Below are positions 47,431-58,968 of a stretch of DNA of 64,000 bases, piece after piece. This stretch comes from Isoetes taiwanensis. Its lineage: Eukaryota; Streptophyta; Lycopodiopsida; Isoetales; Isoetaceae. How positions within the stretch are numbered: position 1 is the first letter of the stretch; every line of letters starts with the position of its first letter. The notes under the pieces were generated by a model, which saw nothing but the letters and a program-made list of their open reading frames with translations, searched no databases and was not told where the DNA came from. The DNA lies in the NCBI GenBank assembly GCA_021234155.1, contig JAJEKV010000003.1:19886386-19950385 (forward strand). The letters run 5' to 3'. The translations under genes and the position numbers were made by a program.

Positions 47431-47880
47431 AATATGGACATGGGAATGGACACGCTAATGCAACTTTTGTCCGAAAAAGTAGAGCTTCTCGCGTTCAACA
47501 TGTTTATATATCTTGATTGCGATTAAAACTACAACTTGCAGATTCTAAAGGCATTAGTAGGCACTTCTCTTAGTAGAATATAATAAAATAGAATTACTAT
47601 TAACCTCCACGGAGAATCAAACAATGGAACCATACAACACTTAGGATAAAAAAAAAATAAAAAAAAATCCATGTATGCATATGGCTAAGAACATGGTGAG
47701 TATTTGTTTTCGAACTAGTTTGTAAGAAGAATATTTTGGCTATGGATCCTTTGACAACATGACAGACCCATGCGAGGAATGGTGCATGCACCCGAAAATA
47801 AATAAAATGGTGCATGCAAAACCCAAAAGGCAAGGCAATAAAAAGCAAAAGAGAGGCGATCGGCAAACGGGGGGCTGGCT

Positions 47881-47890
47881 GAATATAAAC
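47881..47890 (+). promoter_or_regulatory. Possible TATA box of the C2-domain gene
   Basis: gaatataaac lies 145 bases before the ATG of the C2 gene in a suitable position for a short 5' leader. Sequence match only. Confidence 0.35.
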
Positions 47891-48034
47891 CGCACAATGC
47901 TAAGCACTAGAACCTCACAACAGAACCCAGAAAAAGAGTAAGTAGCGCAGAATTCTGCGAATGATAATAGCTGGGCCATCGCCGGAACTTCTCCTCCGTG
48001 ACAGAGCCACCGAAGGGATCCAGAACAGGGGTCC

Positions 48035-49006
48035 ATGGGAGGGGGGATCGTGAAAAAAAGAGGTAGAAAAAGCTCTGTTCAGATTTCGGGCATCAAATCT
48101 GCTCCTAATTTGGCCTCTAAATCCGATTCCAGCTCTTGGGCAGTTGTAAATTCATCAGAAACAGGTTCAGGGGATCCCGAAAAGGACGATCAAGTTCATA
48201 AGCTTCAATTGACCATCATTTCTGCGCAGAATCTGAAGAAAGTAAGCTGGTTTCGTCGGCCCGAGCCCTATGCTGTAGCCTGGGTTGATATCCGGAGCCA
48301 AAAACACCGCACCCATTCTGACCGTGTAGGGGGGCGCAACCCCACATGGAATACCATATTCAATTTTGAAGTTGATAGGAGTTTGCTTGAGAAGGATACT
48401 GCAGTTCTTACTATTGAGCTCTATAATCGCGGTTTGCTCTGGGATAGCCTTGTCGGCACTGTCAGGATTTTGCTTCAGAATCTTGTCAAGGATAGCCAGC
48501 GCGTCTATAGCAAGGGCAAATGCCTTACTTTCATGGTCATGCGCCCTTCCGGACGTCGCCATGGCATTCTCAACATTGGTGTGCTTAATGGCCCTTACCA
48601 TCTAATCAATTCTATCAAAGAGGATCCTTCTAGTGTACGTCTGTTTCTCGATCCACCTAATGTTGGCTCTTGTGTTAATATGTCTGAGTTAGCTCTAAGT
48701 TTTCAGGCTCATGCTATTCCATTTAATCAATATGCCAAGGCTCCTAATAGTGGTTTCGACACCGACACGACCACTGATGTTGATCTGGAAAGTGCATATG
48801 CATCAAGTGAAGAAAGCAGTTCCCTCCATGCAGAGTCTAGAGTTGCATTTATTTTGGATGGTAATTCTGGCACTAATAGTGAATCAGGCATTGGAACAGA
48901 CGAAATAGATCCCATATCCCCTGCAAGCACCACAGATACTTCAAATACTTCAAATTCTGTCTTGGTTGTAGATAATAGTCCATTATGGGAAGAGAAGACA
49001 AGATAG
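48035..49006 (+). CDS. C2-domain protein, single exon
   Basis: 323 residues from the ATG at 48035. A basic N-terminus (GGGIVKKRGRKSS) precedes a C2 domain at about residues 55-185: KLQLTIISAQNLKKVSWFRR, PYAVAWVD, GRNPTWNTIFNFEV and LLWDSLVGTVRILLQNL. C2 domains bind membranes, often with calcium; here the usual DPY is EPY and several loop acids are missing, so binding may not need calcium. The remaining 130 residues are Ser/Thr/Asp-rich and probably disordered. It resembles SRC2/BAP-like plant C2 proteins. The second half is duplicated at 62572-63030. Codon use and frame are intact, so it is probably a working gene or a recent copy. Confidence 0.85.
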   Translation: MGGGIVKKRGRKSSVQISGIKSAPNLASKSDSSSWAVVNSSETGSGDPEKDDQVHKLQLTIISAQNLKKVSWFRRPEPYAVAWVDIRSQKHRTHSDRVGGRNPTWNTIFNFEVDRSLLEKDTAVLTIELYNRGLLWDSLVGTVRILLQNLVKDSQRVYSKGKCLTFMVMRPSGRRHGILNIGVLNGPYHLINSIKEDPSSVRLFLDPPNVGSCVNMSELALSFQAHAIPFNQYAKAPNSGFDTDTTTDVDLESAYASSEESSSLHAESRVAFILDGNSGTNSESGIGTDEIDPISPASTTDTSNTSNSVLVVDNSPLWEEKTR

Positions 49007-50213
49007 TAGTTCATGTGAATATTGTGAAGGAGATGTAGGAAAGAGAGACAAAATAGTATCCATTTTGTGAAGGGGGTTAGAGAACAATTTATAGAGTTGG
49101 TGTATGAAGATCTCAAAGTTCAGTCCAAATTCTTTGTTTATTTTGTGAAAGGGGTTAGAGAATAATAATTTGTAGAGTTGCTGGTGCATGAAGATCTCAA
49201 GTTCTAGTTTCTAATTCTTTGTACGTGTTATTTATCAATCAACAAGGATATGCTTGAATAATGGCAAGTTGGATAAGAGTAGTCCACTTTATTCTTCTAT
49301 TATCATTAATATCAATAATTTTTATTAATATTGTTTTTGCATAAATAATATTTTTTTTTCTATATTGTCGTATTGTGTTTAAAATTCTATAAGACATTCG
49401 ATTTTTTTTTTTTTTATAGCCATTTGATATTAAAAGATGGAAAGACATTGCAATGCAATTTAAATCTAAAGAAGTCGAAGGTATAATAATTTGCTATGGT
49501 TCATAATTTTTTCGTTACGAGGTTTGCAATGATATTAAGCACAAATCTTGTTAGATTATAAAACAATTATCTACCACAGGACAATAATCTACCAAAAGAC
49601 AGCAATCCCGTTTATATTCAAATTCAACTTGCTCAACTAGAGACTCAAATATGCTTGTTTCGACCATGCACATAATCATACTCAAATACTATCCACTTGG
49701 TCATTGACCAAAACACTTCTCTCTTCCTAATCGATTTTCTCCCACTAAAATTCCCATATCCCCTACAAAATCTATCATCTGGAGGTTACTGTATATTCAT
49801 CTCTTGCTTATAATAAATTATAGCTTCGTATCACAAGTTCCGAAAATCTGATTCATGGTCTCATGGACTATTAAAAGAGCTCTTCCTTATTTCTAAATAT
49901 TTCAAATTCATTATCTTATCCATTTGTCGCTTTATTGGTTCAAGTCATCACATAGGCACCTGTGACCACATTTTATGTGCAAGACTTGTAGCACTTTATA
50001 CGGTGGCTATGGCATCGCACGCTATGGAAAAATCTCATTCACAAATGGGAGTCCCACTGGCATCTTTTGCAATAGTTCCTTTTGCCTTCAATGCAGTTGA
50101 GCCTGCCCAGTGCATTGGGCCAATTAAGAGTCATAATGATGGTTGGATGTTCATATTGGAATCGGAGGTCCCTTCTACATATAGATTATATGAGGCTCGT
50201 TTCTGTCGTCCTT

Positions 50214-50247
<34 letters not shown>

Positions 50248-50460
50248 CATATGTAACTACGTAAGTTTGGTATATGATGCTCCAATAAAAAAAACATGTA
50301 CCCTTGTACTTCACTTTGCAAGGGGTGACAAAGCAAACATGTAACAAGCTTTCAATTCCCATTTAATTGTGCACCATGCAGTCATGTGTTACTCAATCAT
50401 TAGAATATATGACATGCTTCTCAACATTCCCCCGTATGTCATATTTGCAATTAATGCTAT
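49007..50460. other. 3' flank of the C2 gene, no gene; poly(A) run at about 50215-50243
   Basis: The sequence to 49784 is the 3' part of the segment duplicated at 62572-63832. A run of about 29 A follows ccttc at 50215 and could be the tail of a small retroposed element. I found no target duplications. Lys-rich frames across the run are artefacts. Confidence 0.5.
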
Positions 50461-52269
50461 TGTTAGCCTAAAACCTGGAATTTTAGTCTAACCTCAAGGG
50501 AGCTCAAACAAATTGGTCAGGACCTCCAGATCACTTAGGGTGATCAATCCTCAACATATGAAGCGAGAAAAGTCATTTTGAAACAATGGTTTCTTCAAAA
50601 TCACTAGAGTCCCAAAGTTTAGGATATAATAGTGCTTGAGGGCAACTTCCAGGTCTGTCTGAGCCTTTAGAGAATCTCAGATCTACCAATGAAGCTAAAT
50701 GAAAGGATTATTCGAGTTGTAATTGAAGTGCTTCAATGTCGAACAAGTCACACCGGGACATATCATTCAATTTCGGCGTAACGAGCAAAAATCGAGTAGA
50801 GCGATCAAGATAATAACAAATCGCCAAGATCACGAGGTCTATCTCCGAGGGGACGTCTTGATTCGATCATTTTCTTGGCTTAAAAGTCGTTCTTCCCAAA
50901 AGCTAGCTCGGTTGAGTGATTTGAGGCCCAAATTGAGCAATTTCTACCGAATCAAGTGCCACAAAGGATCCCCATGGTTTCGGAAAAGGTTTAGGAGCAA
51001 ATTTCGGGCAAAATTGGCGGGCTTCAATCGGATTTAGGCAATTTAATTGGCGGATTTAGCGTGTTCCCCTATTTCTTAGGGTTCATCGAAAATTCTTAAG
51101 GGTGATATATCCCACAGGCAAAAACGAGTCCGGAGGCTTTCAGATATAAGGAATAGTGTTGACCCCACTATTAACTTTTTGCGTGCCACGCAGAGGGGAC
51201 AACCAAGCCAGGTTCCGCCCCCGCTACCGCCACGTGGAAAAATGGGGGTGACACGGAACTATGCAGAAGTAGATAGGGTAGATAGGCTAGAATAGGTTTT
51301 TTTATTTTTTGGCACGCATCCCAAGAATCCAATTTTGAAGGTCTTCCCAAGGGTTTGTTTTTGAATTTTAAAAGACCAAGTTAGCTCTTTTTTTCCAAGC
51401 TTTCCATCTAGAGGGTTTTTAGGTCAAACTGAAACATTTGAATTTTGGTCCCTTTTGACCCATGGTCAATGAATATTGCAACATAGGGATGGTGAAAAAG
51501 TCATAGGAAAAGGATGGGAAAAGGTTGTAAATAGGCTATGCTGGGATTTAGGAAGATGAAATGAGGATGAAAAAGGAGTTTTCTTGCCTTTGAAGGTTTT
51601 CATGATCACTAGGGGACAATTCTCAAGTGAAGGTGGGAAAAATAAAAAATAAGTAGTGGAATGGTGAGAAAAGGTCTCAAAAGTGGAAACAATGGTGAAG
51701 GAAAAGTTTTGAAGGCTCTTGGGATATAGAAAGGGGACTGTAAGATGAATGGAATGAAGAAGAGATGGGTACCTCTGTAGCACTTGATCTTATCTCAAAT
51801 TGTTTCTAGAGCTCAATTCATACCTCCTAGTGAAGATAGGTTTGCTCAAAGCCTAAGGTCTTCCAAACTTCTATAAGGGTCTTCCAAACTTCAAGGCTAG
51901 AATAAGAGCAAATTTCACTTCTAGGGTAGCATCCTCATGTGTGTGACTTCAAACTACTCAAGCAAGCTTCATAAGGTTGAGCTTTGGTAAAATGTCTTGT
52001 GCCTCCTTGATAAACTTGCTATAGCCTTTGCCTGGTCTTCAAATCAAAGGAAAATGTTAAACAAATGGGAATGTGTCTAGAAAGGTGTTTTACCTCAAGG
52101 AAAAGACTAGGCCATAATAGGAGATCCCCAATGTCTTCCAATCTTGGTCAAATGTCTTCCAAACTCTGATGGGATCACAATAGCCCGGAACTTTTCCTTA
52201 AAGGAAATATAAATGAAACAAAGGTTTTGATACATAGATGCTGGTCCATGTTGCCAAAAATGGGCAACA
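50461..52269 (-). repeat. 3' LTR of the second Ty3 element
   Basis: 1809 bp, TGTTAGCC...GGGCAACA on the plus strand. It matches the inverted piece 56540-57124 and the remainder at 58850-61147. Confidence 0.88.
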
Positions 52270-52862
52270 TCTCCTCAAAGGAAAGAATAGGCTGGTCCCC
52301 TCAGCCTAACAAATGTAAATTTAGACTGAGGATCTTCAAATGCTGGTGCAAGTGACAGAGTGATGTAGAATGATGAAAGAGAGTGGTAATGAGTATGAGA
52401 TGAACTCTGCTATGATGGAAATGTGGTGCAGAGCATTGTAGGGAATAAGAATAAAAGAATGGAAGGCTGAAATGGTATGTAGGGCAACTTATAGGCAGAT
52501 GGAAATGGAAGAGAAAAGAATGAACCTGCATATGACAGTAAATCAAAGTTAGCATGAGTGCTAAGCGAGATGTGGAAAATTATATATGGATAGCACTCTA
52601 GAACTCCAATGGAGAAACAAGGTCTTATGAAGAATAAGCCAGTTTGAAAGGCAGATGAAATGTTTTGACAAATGGCCCTGTCATGACAACATAGAACTCA
52701 TTAATAGGTAATAAGCAAAGTCTTTATCCCTTGTGGCCACATTCCTGCAGCTAAACAGAAAACACAATATTAAACCTCAAAGGAAATATGCTTAATCAAA
52801 AGAAATATTAAAACTTCAACTTTGAAATTATAAACTAACCTATTCTAAGCTAGAACAAATGC

Positions 52863-55800
52863 TTATATAGAGGTGAAGAGGCTCAAGCAGGCATGCTGAG
52901 GCCAATATCTTTTAAGGTGTTGAATATTAATGGGATTTGGCAGCTCTAATCCTGTACCAAGATCTGCCAACCTATAAGATGAGCAGCCAGCATCTCCTAA
53001 AATCTGATAGGGGCCTTCCCAGGGATTTTCAAACTTTGAAAGCTTTCCTTCACCTGCAGCATTCCACTTTAAAACTAATTCCATGGGTGCAAACTTGTCT
53101 TGTAGTTTGTGAGCAGCCTTGAAAGCTGGCTGCACTCTTAGCCTTCTTCAAACAAGTTGTAATTCTCGCAACAAACCTTTCTTCATCTAATTTTAACGAG
53201 AACTTCATACCTGTGCTTCAAGGCTTCAGAAAATTCCAACTCAAGCTTGAGTGCCATCCTTAAAGAAGGTATCTCTAACTCGACTGGAACAACTGCCTCT
53301 ACTCCATATACTAAACTGAAGGGTGAGGCATTAGTAGCTGCTTTAGAAGTAATTCTATGAGCCCAAAGAGCATCATATAATTTCAAGTGCCAATCCCTTT
53401 GGTTTTGGCAAACTGCTTTTTCGCAAAATACCCTTAAGCACTTTGTTAGTAGACTCGGCTTGGCCATTTCCTTGAGGATAATAGGCTGAGCTTTTTTTCA
53501 CATGCTTGATCTTGAGGCTTGAAACAAGGAAATTAATAACTTCATTAATAAAAAAGTAGAGCCTCTATCAGTCAAAATTTTAAAAGGAATGCCAAACCTA
53601 GAGCAAATATTCTCATGCAAAAATCTAGCAAAGTAGTATGGGCATTTGCCTTCCTTAAAGGTCTTTGCTCGACCACTTAGTGAACAGATCTGTAGCCACA
53701 ACAATGTATTCATCTTGGTGGGGAGGATGGGGATTGATAGGGCCAACATAGTCCAATCCCCAAACTTGAAATGGACGGGGAGACAATTCCCAGAAGAGGA
53801 GCGGGATGCAAGATTCTTTTGCCAAAAATCTGGCATTGATGACAAGTCTTTATAATATCATAACAATCTTTAAATAAATGAGGCCGAAATAACCGGACCT
53901 CAATATTTTCTTGGGGTTGTTGTGTTCTGCCAAAATGACCACCACAAACACCTTTGTGATTTTCAAGCAAGTACCGGGGCAGCTTCATCTTCATCAACAC
54001 ATCTTAAGAGTACACCATCTCTATTTACCTTGCACAAGATGTCACCAACCAAAGAGTAAGTCAAACATTTTAACTTAAACTTGTAAGCTTGGCTTTTGAA
54101 AATTCAGAAGGTATCTCCCCGACATGAAGGAACCTCCTAATAGGTTGTTGCCAACCTTGAGCTGGTATAGTTGACAAGTCCTGCTCATTTACAACAAGGT
54201 TAGTCATTTCTTCTTCTTGTATCAACTCCTCATGTTCAAAGTAGGCAGCAGGCAAGTATAAACTCGGGTTGTTCAATACATGAATAACCTTTACCTTTAA
54301 ATCATAAGATTGAAGCCTACAAGCCCACCTATGAAGCTTAGGTTTTTCTAATTTCTTACCATACAAAAAGGGCATGGGGTTCTGCTGCATGTAGATAGTG
54401 GCTTGGGATTTTTGTAAAAGATGACCCTGTCTCTCGATCAAAAAGATGAGAGCAGCAGCACTCCTTTCTATCTTAGCATACTTCTCTTCAGTTTGAGACC
54501 ATTGTTTGCTTGCAAAAGCAATAGGGTGTCTATCCTGCAAAATGGCAACTCCAGCAGCCTTTTTAGTGATAGTGATGTAAACTTTAAATGGTAATGAAAG
54601 GTCTGGAGTTTTTAAAAGTGTAGAATGGCAAATAGCCTCTATGATGATGCAAAAAGCTTTTTCACACTCATCAGTCCAAACAACAGGCCTATATTTACTT
54701 TCTCTTTTACTAACTTGGCCTACTCTAGTCAACTTAGAGATAGGACTAATAAGGTGAGAGAAATTAGGCACATACACTCTTAAGAAAGAGGTCATTCCCA
54801 TAAATCCCTTGACTTCTTTAATTGTCCGGGTGTTTGAAGCTTTTTAAAGCTATGATCTTCTCTTCAGACTACTTGAAGGCCTTTAGCGTAAAACCTCATG
54901 GCCTAAGAGCTGGCCTTTGGATGCCAAAAGATGCACTTCTTTGGGTTTAGATTAACTCCGGTTTTATGCGCACAATGTAAATATCCTTGTTAGCTCTGAA
55001 ATATGATCACTTGTACCCGATTACCTAAGCATAAATCATCAAGATAAACTCGAATTGCTCAGAGTCATGTTTGCAAAGACAAGATCCATAGCTCTCTCGA
55101 AATGTAGCAGGGGCATTCATTAAGCCAAAAGGCATCCTTTTCATTGCATAAGTTCCCCATGGAGTAATGAAGGATGTCTTTGGCTGATCTTCCTTTTTGA
55201 TGCTAATCTGATTAAAACCGGAGAAACCATCCAAAAAATGAGTACATAGACTTGCCGACCATTGCATAAAGTATTTCTTCCAAAAAGGCAAAGGGTAACA
55301 ATCTTTGACAGTAGCTTTATTTAGATCTCTATAATCCACACATATTCTTAGAGAACCATTCTTTTTAGAACTGGAACAATACAAGAAACCCAAGAAGGGT
55401 TCACAATGTCAACTATCAAACCGACTCCGCATTTTGAATAATTCTCTTAATAAGATCTAAAAGTGAGGAATTAATTCTTCTCAATCTCTCGCATGACAGG
55501 TTTAGTATCTTCACGAACTTTTATCTCAAACTCACAAATGCTCCTATCAACCCCTTTCAATTGAATATTCCCATGCAAAAACATCCACCCAATCTTCAAA
55601 GTACTTAATCATTTTACCTTTGCAATCTTCATCATATAGATCTCCCATTTGCAAAGTCCGGACATACCTCCTTTGTGCACTTCAAGTTCTTTGTGTGATT
55701 CCTCTTGTGCTAGGTTGATGGTCAAGATAGGATGAAACCGAGAGAGTTCATCTTCATCTAGGACATCTTCCTTGATAGCTCCCTCGGAGAGATGCTCTAA

Positions 55801-56539
55801 GAGTGTTTTCTGCACAAAGAATCAGCCTCAAAGTTTTTTAGACCTTGGAATATGATAAATTTCCCAATGATCAAAAAAAGTTAGCAATTCTCGAGCTTGT
55901 GTGTTCGGATCCTCCATATCTTGATGTTTTATTTGGTATTCTCCCAAAATCTGTTTTGCAAACAAGTTGTGAGTCTCCATAGATAACAATATGGGAAATA
56001 TTCATGAACCTTGCTTCTCAGAGGGCCTGCAATGAGGGCCCTATATTCTGCTGCATTAGAAGAAATATTAGGATGAATTCTCCCTATTTTAGTCATCGAC
56101 TTAAGATCGCATCCTTGAGAATAGCAGGAAGAAGCAATCCCTAATTTTTAGACATACCTCCATCAAACCAAAGGTAGGCCTTGTTTTCTTTTGGATCAGG
56201 GAACTCTGCATGAGCAAAGTTGATAACTTCTGCATTTATATCAATATCTAGACCTAAACTGTAAACTCCTATCTCTTCTTCCTGCAAAATATCCACATCT
56301 ATGAATCTAATGTTAGCAGAAGGGTCAGTTTGGTTTACCAGTTTAATGGAAGTTGCTCCATTTGAAATAGTGCAAATACCTTCAGACCATATAGGCCTAG
56401 CATCTACTGTTTTCATCCACCTTCTTCCCAATAATAAATCATAGATGTTAGCATGATTAACATTCTCAAAATCAACAACCACAAATGTAGCTAAGACAAT
56501 GATTCCCCCTGTATTAACAGACACATTTCTCACAATTCG
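52863..56539 (-). pseudogene. Decayed pol (protease, RNase H, RT, RNase H, integrase) of the second Ty3 element
   Basis: Reading right to left: protease end (56141-56533, YDLLLGRRWMKTVDARP), an RNase H-like domain between protease and RT (about 55600-56140, broken; IYGDSQL still visible), RT with VDYRDLNKATVKDCYPLP, FLDGFSGFNQI and MPFGLMNAPATF (55025-55393), the YLDD box out of frame at about 55030-55045, RT connection and RNase H (54070-54801: FASKQWSQTEEKYAKIE), integrase zinc-binding HH-CC (53710-54000), integrase core (53183-53845, ILTDRGS) and GPY-type C-terminus (52863-53135, FENPWEGPYQIL). It is split by many frameshifts. Confidence 0.88.
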
Positions 56540-57124
56540 TGCCTAAATCCGATTGAAGCCCGCCAATTTTGCCCGAAATTTGCTCCTAAACCTTTTCCGA
56601 AACCATGGGGATCCTTTGTGGCACTTGATTCGGTAGAAATTGCTCAATTTGGGCCTCAAATCACTCAACCGAGCTAGCTTTTGGGAAGAACAGCTTTTAA
56701 GCCAAGAAAACAGATCGAATCAGCACGTCCCCTCAGAGATAGACCTCTGTGATCTTGGCGCACTGTTATTATCTTGATCTGCTCTACTCAGATTTTGCTC
56801 TGTTCTGCTCGAAATTGAATGATATGTCCCGGTGTGACTTGTTCGACATTGAAGCACTTCAATTACAACTCGAATAATCCTTTCATTTAGCTTCATTGGT
56901 AGATCTGAGATTCTCTAAAGGCTCAGACAGACCTGGAAGTTGCCCTCAAGCACTATTATATCCTAAACTTTGGGACTCTAGTGATTTTGAAGAAACCATT
57001 GTTTCAAAATGACTTTTCTCGCTTCATATGTTGAGGATTGATCACCCTAAGTGATCTGGAGGTCCTGACCAATTTGTTTGAGCTCCCTTGAGGTTAGACT
57101 AAAATTCCAGGTTTTAGGCTAACA
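56540..57124 (+). repeat. Inverted inner end of the LTR, second Ty3 element
   Basis: This 585-bp block is the reverse complement of 50461-51045 and ends in ggctaaca, the LTR edge. It is followed by ttt and the primer-binding site TGGAGGTCCTACCGAG (57128-57143). It belongs to the inverted block. Confidence 0.88.
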
Positions 57125-57167
57125 TTTTGGAGGTCCTACCGAGATTTTCACCTGGAAGTTGAACTCC

Positions 57168-58849
57168 ATGGCACCAAGAAAGACTGCTGAGCCTGCTGAG
57201 CAACCTGAGGTAACAGGTCAACCAGATCTAGTAGGGGTAAGCATGAAAGTGGCTACCAGTTCCACAGCAAATGTTACAAATGTTTCTGCTTTGCCTTTTC
57301 CTCCACAAGCTCCTTACCAATTTGAGCTCACTATACCTGTTTCTTCCCCTTGTTATGATTCTTCCATGAATGCTAACAATTTCTTGAAGAATTTTGAAGA
57401 ATATTATGAGGAGCATGGGAAGAAGAAAGGTACCAGGTTTGCTGAGTTTATCAAATGCATGAAAGGTGATGAGGCCAGATCCTGGTTGGATTTCGAACTG
57501 TCAATAGGTACTAAGTGGGATGAATTGGAACAAAGGTTTCTGTCAAGGTTTGGTAAGACTACTTCACCCCAGGACCTTGTTTTTGAGCTCAATTCCTTTT
57601 CTATTAAATCTGGTGAAAGTGTGAAACAGTATGTGGAAAGATTTAACTCTTATTTGCTGGTGTGTAATAGGAACCATGTTTCCCACCCAACTTTGCATCT
57701 GGTTGCTTCCTTTATCAGAGGTTTGATGTCCAGGCCTAAGATTTATAGAAAGTTATTAAAACTTCAAAAGTTTGGTGAGCTAGATTCAATCCATAAGACA
57801 TTTGTAAAGGCTGTAGATTTAGTAGAAATGCTAAGCTATCTGCCTGATGATGAAATCAGAGATCCATTCTACCCTCCTCATCATGATATCGAAGCACGAA
57901 GTTACACTATGCTAATGCTGCCCCTGTGTATGCAGTTCAGAAGGAAAAGAAGAAGCCAAAAGCTGAAGAGCTAGACCCTCAGGTTTCAGAAATGAAATCT
58001 GAGATAAGTAAGGTATCTGAAGCTCTCTTAGAAGTTACCAAACAACTCATGGAGTTAAAAAATAGTAATAATGCTCCTTCTTCTAGCTCTGCCATACCTG
58101 AATGCACAAACTGTGGTAAACCCTATCATAGGGCTGAAAATTGCTTTGCAAGATCTTGTCCTAAATGCCACAAAAGGGGCCATTTTGGTAGAGAATGTCC
58201 TGTTTGTTCTTTTTGCAAAGAGATAGGTCATGAAGAGAAGTTCTGCAGTGTCAAGAATTACCTTGCAAAGCAAGAAAAAGGTAAACAGGTGTCCAATATT
58301 AGTTTTATTGAGACTTGTGCAGAAGAACAAGAAGAACAAGATGTTATGGTTGTGCAAACACGTGCTAGGCTCCATTCGTATATCCGCAAGTTCTCATTCC
58401 CACCAATTGTAGCTCCTAAGGTAACATTTCAGCCAAATCCTCAGGATATAGTTCCTCCCCCTGTTCAAAGGTATAAACAGAAAGATTTTGAGCTTGATGA
58501 ATTTGAATTGCTTATGAAAAACTCCAAGGTTACTGTAGACTTACTAACTTTATTAAGGATTGCACCATCATACAGGGAAAAGCTTATCAAGAATACCCAA
58601 AATGTTGAAGAAATTGCTGCAGAAACTTGCAACAACATTTCTGTAGCCTTACCTGAGCACACTGAAGATCCGGGTGCTTTTATTTGTAGTGCTACTATAG
58701 GTACCTCCCATTTAGATAAGGTTTTGTTGGATGGAGGTTCCTCCCTAAATGTCATGCCTTATCATGTTATGAAAACACTGAATCTCAAAGTATAAGACAA
58801 CACTTCTATTGTTCTAAAATCCTTTTCCAATGCTAAGGTAGTACCAGGA
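57168..58849 (+). pseudogene. Gag and protease start of the second Ty3 element (inverted, frameshifted)
   Basis: From the ATG at 57168 (MAPRKTAEPAEQPEV) the gag runs to about 57950 (NANNFLKNFEEYYEEHG, GESVKQYVERFNSYL). A frameshift near 57930 moves it to the next frame, which contains three zinc knuckles (CTNCGKPYHRAENC, CPKCHKRGHFGREC, CSFCKEIGHEEKFC) and the protease start VLLDGGSSLNVMPYHVM. A TAA at 58793 stops it; coding similarity continues to the breakpoint at 58849. It lies on the opposite strand from its own pol. Confidence 0.9.
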
Positions 58850-58937
58850 TTTAGCAGGTTCCCCTATTTCTTAGGGTTCATCGAAAATTCTTAAGGGTGA
58901 TATATCCCACAGGCAAAAACGAGTCTGGAGGCTTCTG

Positions 58938-58968
<31 letters not shown>

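Noticed and set aside
50003-50344. 113-codon frame with a Lys run
   Set aside because: The Lys run is a poly(A) tract; no homology and no gene-like context.
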